From assembly GCA_013003145.1 (NCBI GenBank), contig JABDLH010000018.1:1-14576 (forward strand): a DNA stretch of 14,576 nucleotides. The letters are read 5' to 3'. Shown one piece after another: positions 7,764 through 14,576 of this stretch (the first letter of the stretch is position 1; the number at the start of each line of letters is the position of its first letter). The notes under the pieces were generated by a model. It was not told the origin of the DNA and ran no database searches. It was given only the letters and a program-made list of their open reading frames with translations. The position numbers and the translations under genes were made by a program. The DNA comes from Flavobacteriaceae bacterium (lineage in GTDB: Bacteria; Bacteroidota; Bacteroidia; Flavobacteriales; Flavobacteriaceae).

Positions 7764-8550
7764 TGAAAAAGCCAGCTTTTTGTGGGAGCACAAATCCTGG
7801 CCGGAGATAGAAGAATACCTGAAAACCACGGACACGGTAATCCTGCCCTGTGGTGCGATAGAACAACACGGACCACACCTCCCTGTAGATATAGATTATT
7901 TTGACGCCAAGTATATGGCCTATAAGGTAGCGGAGGCATGTCAGGACCCAAAACCACTGGTATTACCCACCATTCCTTATGGGGTATCCTATCACCACGA
8001 AGATTTTAAGGGGACTTTGAGTGTTACCAACGACGCCCTTTCCAGGTTTGTATACGATATAGGGATGAGCCTGGCCAAGAACGGCATCAAAAAGATTATT
8101 ATACTGAACGGGCACGGGGACAATGCCCCCACCTTATCCTATGCTGCGCAGATGATCAATCGCGATGCAAAGATATTTGTCTGTGTAGATACAGGGGAGA
8201 CCAGTGATGTGGACCTGTATAAATTGATAGATACACCGAACGATATCCATGCAGGGGAAATTGAAACTAGTACTACCCTCGCCGTTCGCCCGGATATGGT
8301 TGATATGTCTAAAGCGGTGAACCAGACGTTGGAGTTTGGCAGTAAATTCCTGGACTATGACAATGACCAGAGTGTTAGCTGGTATGTGCATACGCATAAG
8401 ATCTCTGAGAGCGGGGTCATGGGCGATGCCACTAAGGCTACGGCAGAGAAAGGTGAACTAATGTGGCAACTGATGATCCGCAACATGGTGAAATTTGTAG
8501 AGTCGATTAAAAGTACTCCCCTTGCCGATCTTTACCAGAAAAGGTACTAA
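7750..8550 (+). CDS. Creatininase-family amidohydrolase
   Basis: The 266-residue cytoplasmic enzyme is of the creatininase/MftE/ArfB family, metal-dependent hydrolases of cyclic or linear amides. All metal ligands of the family appear present: E38 in GAIEQHGPHLP, D49 in VDID, H122 in NGHGDN, and E172 in HAGEIETS. Length matches the family (about 240-270). Members hydrolyse creatinine, formamidopyrimidine intermediates of flavin and deazaflavin synthesis, or the terminal peptide bond of the mycofactocin precursor, so family membership alone does not give a substrate. No creatine, flavin or mycofactocin gene is nearby. Beside a dipeptide-epimerase-like enzyme and a PP-loop ATPase, cleavage of an amide or peptide bond in the shared substrate is the most economical guess. 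The start lies inside the previous gene (14-base overlap), and the stop shares one base with the next start (TAATG at 8548-8552). Confidence 0.88.
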   Translation: MTPINEKASFLWEHKSWPEIEEYLKTTDTVILPCGAIEQHGPHLPVDIDYFDAKYMAYKVAEACQDPKPLVLPTIPYGVSYHHEDFKGTLSVTNDALSRFVYDIGMSLAKNGIKKIIILNGHGDNAPTLSYAAQMINRDAKIFVCVDTGETSDVDLYKLIDTPNDIHAGEIETSTTLAVRPDMVDMSKAVNQTLEFGSKFLDYDNDQSVSWYVHTHKISESGVMGDATKATAEKGELMWQLMIRNMVKFVESIKSTPLADLYQKRY

Positions 8551-9620
8551 TGAAAATCACTAAAGTCTCTTTCCAACGGCTGGACCTTAAATTATCCGAG
8601 CCGTATACCATTGCTTATGAAACCGTAAGCAGCGCCACCAATTTCATCCTGAAACTGGAGACCGATACCGGCCTGGTCGGCTATGGATGTGCATGTCCGG
8701 ATGGTTTTGTTACCGGGGAGACAAACGAGGAGGTGGCCCAGGCTATAAAGGAGACCATCAGTCCTTTCCTGAAACAGAAGGATCCTTTTACCTATGCCCT
8801 TATTATTGAAGAATTAAAAAGGATGCTGCCCGGTAAATCCTCGACCCTGGCCATGGTGGATATTGCCTTATTTGACCTGGTATCTAAGAAAGCCGGAGTT
8901 CCATTATATAAGTTTTTAGGGGGGTATAAAAGCAGTATCCCGACCAGTGTTACAATCGGGATATTACCGGTAGCGGATACTATAGCCCATGCCCGAGAAT
9001 GGGTTAAAGCAGGATTCTTTGTCCTTAAGGTAAAGGGCGGGAAGTCCCTGGAAGAGGATGTGGAGAAAATGACACGCTTAAGAGAGGTTTTTCCCGATGT
9101 CCTATTGCGGTTTGACGGGAACCAAGGTTATTCGGTGGCCGAAGCAATTTCATTTGTCAGACAGACTGCCACGGTGGGTATAGAGATCTTTGAACAACCG
9201 ACCAAAGTAGGGGGAGAAGAAAGCCTGGGCGAAGTGACCCAGCGTGTGACCCTGCCGGTCATGGCTGATGAGAGTATCAAGACCTTGGCCGATGCCTTCC
9301 GCCTTGCTCAGAATGAGCGGGTAGACATGGTGAATATTAAGATCATGAAAGTAGGAGGGATCATGGAAGCCCTGCATATTAATTCCGTCGCTAAAGCAGC
9401 GGGCCTTGAAGCCATGGTGGGATGCATAGACGAGTGCAGTCTTGGGATAGCCGCAGGTTTACACTTTGCATTGAGCAGGGCAAACGTGGAATATGCAGAC
9501 CTTGATGGGCATATGGATATTATTGGGGACCCATTTAAAGGTTTGTTCCGTTTAAAGGACGGAATTCTTTACCCCGGTGAAAGTCCCGGACTGGGAGACC
9601 TGTCCGGGTATTCTTTCTGA
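8550..9620 (+). CDS. Enolase-superfamily dipeptide epimerase (or N-acyl amino acid racemase)
   Basis: The 356-residue enzyme is of the muconate-lactonizing group of the enolase superfamily, which abstracts the proton alpha to a carboxylate using two lysines and a Mg2+ site. Visible are KVK at 160-162 (catalytic K162), metal ligands D189 (RFDGN), E215 (FEQPT) and D240 (ADES), and the second catalytic lysine at K264 or K267 in NIKIMKVGG. The motif D317-x-D319 in ADLDG is the dipeptide-epimerase signature that binds the substrate's N-terminal ammonium. The position matching Arg24, which binds the Glu side chain in L-Ala-D/L-Glu epimerases, is E24 here (YTIAYETV), so that substrate is unlikely. 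Dipeptide epimerases of other specificity, including one acting on D-Ala-D-Ala in Cytophaga, fit better. A DgcA-type N-acetyl-amino-acid racemase is the alternative, given the DUF1611 gene. It is the last gene of the operon. Confidence 0.87.
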   Translation: MKITKVSFQRLDLKLSEPYTIAYETVSSATNFILKLETDTGLVGYGCACPDGFVTGETNEEVAQAIKETISPFLKQKDPFTYALIIEELKRMLPGKSSTLAMVDIALFDLVSKKAGVPLYKFLGGYKSSIPTSVTIGILPVADTIAHAREWVKAGFFVLKVKGGKSLEEDVEKMTRLREVFPDVLLRFDGNQGYSVAEAISFVRQTATVGIEIFEQPTKVGGEESLGEVTQRVTLPVMADESIKTLADAFRLAQNERVDMVNIKIMKVGGIMEALHINSVAKAAGLEAMVGCIDECSLGIAAGLHFALSRANVEYADLDGHMDIIGDPFKGLFRLKDGILYPGESPGLGDLSGYSF

Positions 9621-9629
9621 GGCTGAGTT

Positions 9630-11360
9630 TTACTCCTGGCCTAAGGAATCTATGACACTACCACAACTGAGCATGGCGTCCCCATAATAGGGGTTCCTGA
9701 CCTCTTTATCAAGGCTTAACCAAAGTGCTCCTTCGTTGTTATTGGCCATGGGGCACTGCAGTATATATAACTTTTCAGATAGGTTGTTGGTGTTTTTAGC
9801 CAGCACAATCAGATTTTCATTAAGTATTACAAAATGTTCCCTTTGGTTGTCCAGGGTTTCATTATTGGTAATGGCCTCCAACATTCGTATGCTTTTCTGC
9901 AAGTGATCAGCGGCCATTCCCTCCAGGGACTTTATTCCGCTCAGGACACTCCTGGTCTGACGGGCTGCCTCACTACTCTTTTCCGTATTCCCGGCTACTA
10001 ATGCCTCCTGTAATCGTAAGTACTCCGGTATGGCTTTAGAAAATTGTTCTGTAAAGTTATCCGGCAACTGCAAATCCATGTTGAGTACCCCGGAATGTTC
10101 CTCACTATCTTGAGCTGGGTTCATCATGCTATTTTTGGACTGCAACTGGGCGGCTGCATCCACGGTAAAGGTACCGTTGGTCACCACATATTCTCCGGGT
10201 CTCAGGCCTTCGGTCACGGAGTAATGATCCCCCATCTTACGGCCAAGTTTTACCTCGCGCATTTCAAATAGAGGTTGGCCTGCTTCGGTCTGCACATAAA
10301 CCACGGATCTTTCCCCGGTCCACATCACGGCAGTGGCCGGTACTTGAAGCTGATCGGATTTCTTCTCAGAAGCTGTTACCGCTACCCGGCCGGTTAAGAA
10401 CATTCCGGGCTTCAGTAAGCCATCTTTATTGGGCAAGGTGGCTCTAATACTGAGCGTCCTGGACTTGTTATCCATCACGGGGTCTATAAAAGTAATCTTT
10501 CCTTCCAATTCTTGCTCAGGGTAAGCCCTTGGGGTAATACGAATAGACTGTCCTTTGCTGAATTGACCGATCTGGTTTTCATACACATCGAACGAGGCCC
10601 AGACGGTATCAAGGTTACTAACCTTGACTATGGGTTCGCCCTGTTTGATGAAATCACCTTCGGCAGCCATGATCTCCGTAACCGTCCCGTTTACCGTAGC
10701 ATAGACGGGAAATTCTTCCCGTACCGTGCCACTGCTCTCAATTTCACTGATCTGTTTTTCGGTCAGTTTCCAGTTTTTCAGCTTATTCCGTACAGCATTA
10801 TAGAGCTCCGGTTGAGAGCTTTTCAGGTCCCTCGAAGTGAGCAGTTCCTGTTGTGCGGCAACCAGCCCCGGCGAATAAATGGTGGCGAGCAATTGTCCTT
10901 TCCTGACTTCCTGCCCCGTAAAATTGATATTCAATTTTTCAATGCGGCCGTCAAAATAACTGGCTTGTATGGCATTGGCTTCCTCGTTCTTCCTGATCTT
11001 CCCTGAAAGTCGGATCGAGTTCTCATCCCCTTCAGCTACAGAACCAATCTGGCTGGTTCGGATATTGGCCAGGGCCATGGCGTTATCGGTCATTCGGAAT
11101 CCCTGAGATCCGGCTGTACCGCCCGCGGCGTCGGCAGGAATGAGGTCCATACCACAAATGGGGCAATCCCCCGGTTCAGGACTCTGGATCTGGGGGTGCA
11201 TAGAACAGGTCCACATGCCATCCTCACTCGTGCTATCGTGTTCATGGGTATCTGTCGCTTCACCGTTTTTCTCGGTCGTGGCAGCAGTTCCGAAGATCAG
11301 GTAGCCTAAGAACAAACCTGCTGCGAGGGTCAGAATTATGACAATTACTTTTTTATTCAT
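9630..11360 (-). CDS. cusB: CusB-like RND periplasmic adaptor with heavy-metal-binding and DUF3347 domains
   Basis: The 576-residue adaptor joins an inner-membrane RND pump to an outer-membrane channel. I chose the ATG at 11360, which gives MNKKVIVIILTLAAGLFLG, rather than an in-frame TTG seven codons upstream. After a membrane anchor or signal (about 4-24) comes a His/Asp/Glu-rich linker, then a heavy-metal-binding domain at about 50-75 (WTCSMHPQI and GDCPICGMDLIP; C52, M54, H55, C66, C69, M71). The middle is a membrane-fusion protein with barrel-sandwich and beta-barrel stretches such as GTVTEIMAAEGDFIKQGEP and NLDTVWASFDVYENQIGQF. The last ~140 residues are a DUF3347 domain ending in CPMA, RNPYYG and MLSCG. 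The metal motifs favour Cu(I)/Ag(I) over Zn/Cd/Co. It is last in its operon, 41 bases after the DUF305 gene. Confidence 0.9.
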   Translation of the reverse strand: MNKKVIVIILTLAAGLFLGYLIFGTAATTEKNGEATDTHEHDSTSEDGMWTCSMHPQIQSPEPGDCPICGMDLIPADAAGGTAGSQGFRMTDNAMALANIRTSQIGSVAEGDENSIRLSGKIRKNEEANAIQASYFDGRIEKLNINFTGQEVRKGQLLATIYSPGLVAAQQELLTSRDLKSSQPELYNAVRNKLKNWKLTEKQISEIESSGTVREEFPVYATVNGTVTEIMAAEGDFIKQGEPIVKVSNLDTVWASFDVYENQIGQFSKGQSIRITPRAYPEQELEGKITFIDPVMDNKSRTLSIRATLPNKDGLLKPGMFLTGRVAVTASEKKSDQLQVPATAVMWTGERSVVYVQTEAGQPLFEMREVKLGRKMGDHYSVTEGLRPGEYVVTNGTFTVDAAAQLQSKNSMMNPAQDSEEHSGVLNMDLQLPDNFTEQFSKAIPEYLRLQEALVAGNTEKSSEAARQTRSVLSGIKSLEGMAADHLQKSIRMLEAITNNETLDNQREHFVILNENLIVLAKNTNNLSEKLYILQCPMANNNEGALWLSLDKEVRNPYYGDAMLSCGSVIDSLGQE

Positions 11361-11401
11361 GGAATGGATTTTAAAAAGCAAACCTATCGGTCATACTTTT
11401 A

Positions 11402-11887
11402 TTAGTCGGTACTATTTTCCAGGCGATAGATCATTTTTTTCATCTGGGCGATTTCCCTTTCCTGTGCTTCAATGATCTCCTTAGCCAGTTTCCGGGCTTC
11501 GGGGTCCTTAAGGTCAGCTTTCTGGCTAACCATAATAGCAGAAGAGTGATGTGGAATCATCGCCTTCATCCACTGCACATCAGAAATAAATACCTGTTGG
11601 CGCAGCCCGTATAAAGTAGCAATAAATAACAGAGCGGAGCCCCCCAGTATAATGTAATTCAGCTTTTTGTCCTTGTACATCCCCCACATAAACAACATCA
11701 TGGATATGGCCATGGGGGCTATCATCAGTATGGTCATATAGGTACGTGTATTGCTGAGCATCACATGATCAAATACATCAGCGTTGAGAAACATGACCGC
11801 GTACATGATCACAAAGGAAACAGCCATCATCAGGCCAAATTTGACATATTGACTTTTGGAATTATGGTCTTTATCTTGAGTATTCAT
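11402..11887 (-). CDS. DUF305 membrane protein
   Basis: The 161-residue protein has three predicted membrane helices in its first ~100 residues (around FGLMMAVSFVIMYAVMFL, MTILMIAPMAISMMLFMWGM and YIILGGSALLFIATLYGL). These are followed by a soluble DUF305 segment with MIPHHSSAIMVSQKADLKDP and a helix EIIEAQEREIAQMKKMIYRL. DUF305 is a ferritin-like helical domain rich in His and Met that is often found with copper-resistance genes; its biochemistry is not settled. The first part contains many methionines, which fits copper handling in or near the inner membrane, although this is inference. It starts 4 bases after the PepSY gene stop, so the two are surely co-transcribed. Confidence 0.88.
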   Translation of the reverse strand: MNTQDKDHNSKSQYVKFGLMMAVSFVIMYAVMFLNADVFDHVMLSNTRTYMTILMIAPMAISMMLFMWGMYKDKKLNYIILGGSALLFIATLYGLRQQVFISDVQWMKAMIPHHSSAIMVSQKADLKDPEARKLAKEIIEAQEREIAQMKKMIYRLENSTD

Positions 11888-11891
11888 ATTA

Positions 11892-12611
11892 TTAGTGGTT
11901 TTTAGTTAATATTTTTTTCTTCCATTTTCGCATGGTCGGTGAACTGGTGTACCATAAGAGAAATCCACTGAATACGGTAATCAGCCCCAGTAGGGAGAAT
12001 GCTCTCAGGATAATGGTATTAAAATTGTCTCTGCCCTGGTAATCCATGGTATGGGTCATCCAAAGGAAATCGAACCACCTCCAGTCCCGGTAGCGCACCG
12101 TTTGGAATTCTCCATTTGCGACGGCCACATAGGCTTTCAGGTTGTTATCCGAATTATAGGATATCTCGTAGGCGGGTAGTGGTCTTCCCCTGTACTCGTG
12201 GTGAGCATCCACTTCCTCGATCCGGTTTATTTCCGCGACCTCAAGCTCCGGGGACATAAACCTATCTGCTATAACTAAAGCCTCCTGTGCCGTTATCCCA
12301 TTGCGTTTTTCACCTGTCCTGGCATTGTACAGTTCAGATTGATTGATCCAGAAATGGGGGATGCCAGCTACGCTTAAAAGCCTTAAGCTGCTGATCGTAT
12401 CAAGCTGGGGCATATTGGATGCAGCCATAAGATCTGAAAAGTTCCGTGGCAGGGGCTCTTCTCTCCGGAAATGATCCCCGTGGATCTCATCAATATCTGT
12501 CCAGCTGAAATACATCCCGCTGATAGTCCACATCAGGAATTGTATGCCGAGGAATATCCCGAGATACCTGTGTGTTTTTCGGATGCGGATTGCTGTCTTT
12601 CGTTTTACCAT
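11892..12611 (-). CDS. PepSY-type two-helix membrane protein
   Basis: The 239-residue protein has an N-terminal membrane helix (about 16-36, YLGIFLGIQFLMWTISGMYF) preceded by RIRKTHR, a periplasmic region of about 160 residues, and a second helix near the C-terminus (about 199-222, ILRAFSLLGLITVFSGFLLW) followed by a basic tail. The periplasmic part contains a PepSY-like segment (GITAQEALVIADRFM, then YNSDNNLKAYVAVANGEFQTV). Histidines beside the helices (RKTHRYLG and WMTHTMDY) resemble those of PepSY-associated membrane proteins thought to bind heme or carry electrons. The role in the copper operon is unknown; a metal reductase or a chaperone-like part are both possible. The gene lies 31 bases after the DUF3347 gene and 4 bases before the DUF305 gene. 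Confidence 0.8.
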   Translation of the reverse strand: MVKRKTAIRIRKTHRYLGIFLGIQFLMWTISGMYFSWTDIDEIHGDHFRREEPLPRNFSDLMAASNMPQLDTISSLRLLSVAGIPHFWINQSELYNARTGEKRNGITAQEALVIADRFMSPELEVAEINRIEEVDAHHEYRGRPLPAYEISYNSDNNLKAYVAVANGEFQTVRYRDWRWFDFLWMTHTMDYQGRDNFNTIILRAFSLLGLITVFSGFLLWYTSSPTMRKWKKKILTKNH

Positions 12612-12642
12612 CGATTAAAAATTGTTTGGTTAGTGGTTTGGG

Positions 12643-13191
12643 TTATTTACTTGGTTTGATAGTATCTGTCACCTTGCCGCATTTCAGCATTTTACTGCCA
12701 TAATACGGGTTCCTGATTTCCGGAACATCAGAATACCAATAGGCTCCTTTATTGTCAAATGCCATTGGGCAGTATTGCTTATAAATGGTACCCCCAGATA
12801 AGGCTTCTGCAAACAGTGGGCCTGCTTTTTCGGTGATCTCGGAAAATACCTTTACCTGCTCTTCTATGTTTTCCGCGGCTTCGAGGCGTTCTGCCAGGGC
12901 TTTTAATTCGGGTTTGGCCTCCCCAAATCCCTCTGCCATATTACCTGCCGCACTAGCTGCTGCTTCAGCATCGTCCCGGGTTAATGCCATCTTAGTTTCC
13001 AGGTAATTGTGCCAGACCTTACCGGTCATGCCATCTACAAACTCCTGGTCAGCAATATCTGCTGTCATTTTCTCTTCTTTCTTCACTTCCGCAGGGCTGT
13101 TCAACTCAACTTCCTGTTGTTTCTTGTCGTCCTTACAGCCTATCAGGGCCAGGGTTAAAAGGAAAGCTGATGTTGCAATAGTACTTCTCAT
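12643..13191 (-). CDS. DUF3347 lipoprotein, probable periplasmic copper-binding protein
   Basis: The 182-residue protein begins with a lipoprotein signal (TSAFLLTLALIGC, lipobox LIGC with Cys at residue 19), followed by a charged linker and a helical DUF3347 domain. Its last ~45 residues (IYKQYCPMAFDNKGAYWYSD, then RNPYYG and MLKCG) match the tail of the CusB-like adaptor in the same operon, with the two cysteines separated by the same 29 residues. The domain is common in Bacteroidetes copper efflux operons and is thought to bind metal, probably through the conserved Cys, Met and Tyr residues; direct evidence is not known to me. It is expected at the outer membrane facing the periplasm and could pass metal to the adaptor. 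It starts 11 bases after the outer-membrane-channel gene. Confidence 0.88.
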   Translation of the reverse strand: MRSTIATSAFLLTLALIGCKDDKKQQEVELNSPAEVKKEEKMTADIADQEFVDGMTGKVWHNYLETKMALTRDDAEAAASAAGNMAEGFGEAKPELKALAERLEAAENIEEQVKVFSEITEKAGPLFAEALSGGTIYKQYCPMAFDNKGAYWYSDVPEIRNPYYGSKMLKCGKVTDTIKPSK

Positions 13192-13202
13192 TGTTATAGT
13201 GT

Positions 13203-14420
13203 TTATTGGGTTAAATAATTTATAGTTGCACTCTTCTGGTAATATGTTCTTACGGCATCTGCTAAGCGCTTCTGAAAACGCAGCTGCAGTTCCTGAATAT
13301 CGAGTATTTCATTAAAATCGATTGTTCCTGTCTCGTAATTTTTTAACAGTATTTCTATTACCTGCCTCACCTGCTGCAGGTTTTCTTCTATAAGACCGTG
13401 GGTGACCCTGGCGGCATTTCTTTCATGGATCGCCCGTGCCAGGGCAGCCTGTAATTGGTTCAGTCGTTCCTGACGTTGTAACTCTAACTCTGTTTGCTGC
13501 AATTCATTCTGTACGGTCCTGGAGCGAAATTGCTTATTGAATATGGGTATAGACAGGGATACCATGGGCATCAGGATATCCTTTCCATTATCAGCCACGC
13601 TCATATCGGTCCGGTTAGCCACCGGGATATAATCTACACCAAGCCCGAACATGGGTGCTGCCTCTTTCCGGTTTAAATCCTCCGCCCGGGCCACGGATTC
13701 ATATAATTTGTCAAAACGTGCGAGTTCAGGGTTCAATAGCAGTCCTTCGTTACTTATGTCAGGGTCTTGCCTAGGAATACCCAGGGAATCGGGAAGTATC
13801 AAGGTGATTTCTGCCTCGCGATTCAGAAGCGCGTCAAATTCGGCCGCCTGTGCCAGGAATTCCTGCTGCAGTGTTTGTATCTCCTGTCGCAACTCGTTCT
13901 GTCGGATCTGTAGCCGAAGTACATCGGCCGCTGATGCGTTGCCCACTTCAACCGAGGTAAGAGCGAGCCGCTCATAGGTTTGCAGCAGGTCGATATTTTC
14001 TTCCAGGATTACCCCTTGTGCTTTTAAAGCCTGCAATTGGTAGAACGACCTGGCAACTTTCAGGATCAGTTCCCGTCTCGCTACCTGGTAATCCGTATAC
14101 TCCGCTTCCGATAAGACGGTAGCATACTTTTCCCTGGAGTTTATGGTTCCAAACCAAGGGAACATTTGACGGGCAGCGAACCGGGCACGCTGGGGCCCTG
14201 TCCTTGTCTCCGGTTCACTGACAAAATAACTCGTGCTCAATTCTGTATTCGGAATCCAATTCGCCTCTTCCACTTTTTCCCGGGCAATTTCATAGCGGGT
14301 TTCATAGGCCTGTAAACCCGGGTTCTCTGCTATGGCAATTTCAATATACGACTGCAGGTCCTGTGCTTCCACATTAAAGCAGGCCAGGATGAGCAGAAAT
14401 GTTAATAGCGGATTTCTCAT
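13203..14420 (-). CDS. cusC: TolC/CusC-family outer-membrane efflux protein
   Basis: The 405-residue protein has a signal peptide (LLTFLLILACFNVEAQ, cleavage likely after VEA) and the long helical repeats of outer-membrane efflux channels: LQSYIEIAIAENPGLQAYET near the N-terminus, a coiled-coil stretch LRQEIQTLQQEFLAQAAEFD at mid-length, then a second copy of the pattern (VSLSIPIFNKQFRSRT, LQQTELELQRQERLNQLQAA, and FNEILDIQELQLRFQKRL). The PIFNKQ-type motif marks the start of the second barrel/helix unit. As a trimer it would form the outer exit duct for the CusA/CusB pump. The length is slightly short for the family but complete. Its start overlaps the pump gene's stop in an ATGA arrangement. 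The cysteine in the signal peptide is not in a good lipobox. Confidence 0.9.
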   Translation of the reverse strand: MRNPLLTFLLILACFNVEAQDLQSYIEIAIAENPGLQAYETRYEIAREKVEEANWIPNTELSTSYFVSEPETRTGPQRARFAARQMFPWFGTINSREKYATVLSEAEYTDYQVARRELILKVARSFYQLQALKAQGVILEENIDLLQTYERLALTSVEVGNASAADVLRLQIRQNELRQEIQTLQQEFLAQAAEFDALLNREAEITLILPDSLGIPRQDPDISNEGLLLNPELARFDKLYESVARAEDLNRKEAAPMFGLGVDYIPVANRTDMSVADNGKDILMPMVSLSIPIFNKQFRSRTVQNELQQTELELQRQERLNQLQAALARAIHERNAARVTHGLIEENLQQVRQVIEILLKNYETGTIDFNEILDIQELQLRFQKRLADAVRTYYQKSATINYLTQ

Positions 14421-14576
14421 GACTTACGTAATTTTAATTTTGTTTCCTTGTGCCAGCTGTAGAGCACCGGGACTATAAAATATGAAGTGACATCTATGAT
14501 CATACCGCCAAAACTGGGAATGGCCATGGGGATCATAATGTCACTGCCCCTACCCGTCGATGTGAGAATGGGCAAT
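14417..14576 (-). CDS. cusA: CusA-like heavy-metal RND efflux pump, C-terminal end (5' part outside window)
   Basis: Only the last 53 residues are inside the window. They translate as LPILTSTGRGSDIMIPMAIP followed by a glycine pair, a helix ending in SYFIVPVLYSW, and a basic tail HKETKLKLRKS before TGA at 14419-14417. This is the typical final periplasmic turn and last transmembrane helix of CusA/CzcA-type pumps, which move metal ions outward using the proton gradient. Copper or silver specificity is inferred from the adaptor's heavy-metal-binding domain and the DUF3347 neighbours, not from this fragment. The stop codon overlaps the start of the outer-membrane-channel gene by four bases (ATGA), indicating translational coupling. 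Confidence 0.9.
   Translation of the reverse strand, partial: LPILTSTGRGSDIMIPMAIPSFGGMIIDVTSYFIVPVLYSWHKETKLKLRKS

Noticed and set aside
8550..9620. Naming the epimerase as L-Ala-D/L-Glu epimerase (YkfB/YcjG)
   Set aside because: The Glu-binding Arg24 is replaced by Glu, and no murein-peptide peptidase is nearby.
10512..11006. Open frame of 164 codons on the plus strand
   Set aside because: It is opposite the CusB-like adaptor, whose motifs are clear. The translation resembles no family and has no separate context.

Overview
The window looks like a chromosomal piece of a marine-type Bacteroidetes, most likely a member of the Flavobacteriaceae. The evidence is the His-rich CoxA, a GIN/DUF2807 protein, a DUF6503-like protein, DUF3347 domains, starts without clear Shine-Dalgarno sequences, and middling GC by eye. 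Nothing in the sequence allows a genus call.

Region 1 (1-2232, + strand) is the end of a cytochrome c oxidase operon: the C-terminus of coxB with its CuA site, then coxA. As given, coxA is split by a one-base frameshift next to two T-runs near 567-577. A bidirectional-looking terminator follows. Region 2 (2276-4001) holds two divergently transcribed exported proteins of unknown role: a DUF6503-like protein on the minus strand and a GIN-domain (DUF2807) protein on the plus strand.

Region 3 (4109-9620, + strand) is the most interesting part. Five genes are packed with a 5-base gap and then overlaps of 4, 14 and 1 bases, so they almost certainly form one operon. They encode a threonine-synthase-like PLP enzyme, a DUF1611 (DgcN-like) P-loop protein, a 506-residue PP-loop ATPase with a QueC-like four-cysteine site, a creatininase-family amidohydrolase, and an enolase-superfamily enzyme with the dipeptide-epimerase Asp-x-Asp signature. 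The set suggests a pathway acting on an amino acid or dipeptide: inversion at the alpha carbon, N-modification, ATP-dependent carboxylate or amide activation, amide hydrolysis and PLP chemistry. I do not know a described pathway with exactly these five parts.

Region 4 (9630-14576, - strand) is a copper/silver-type RND efflux operon. In transcription order it encodes the CusA-like pump (only its last 53 residues are in the window), a TolC/CusC-like outer-membrane protein, a DUF3347 lipoprotein, a PepSY-type membrane protein, a DUF305 membrane protein, and a CusB-like adaptor with an N-terminal heavy-metal-binding domain and a C-terminal DUF3347 domain. This operon converges on region 3 with only 9 bases between the stop codons. 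I saw no tRNA, rRNA, CRISPR array, insertion sequence or integrase.
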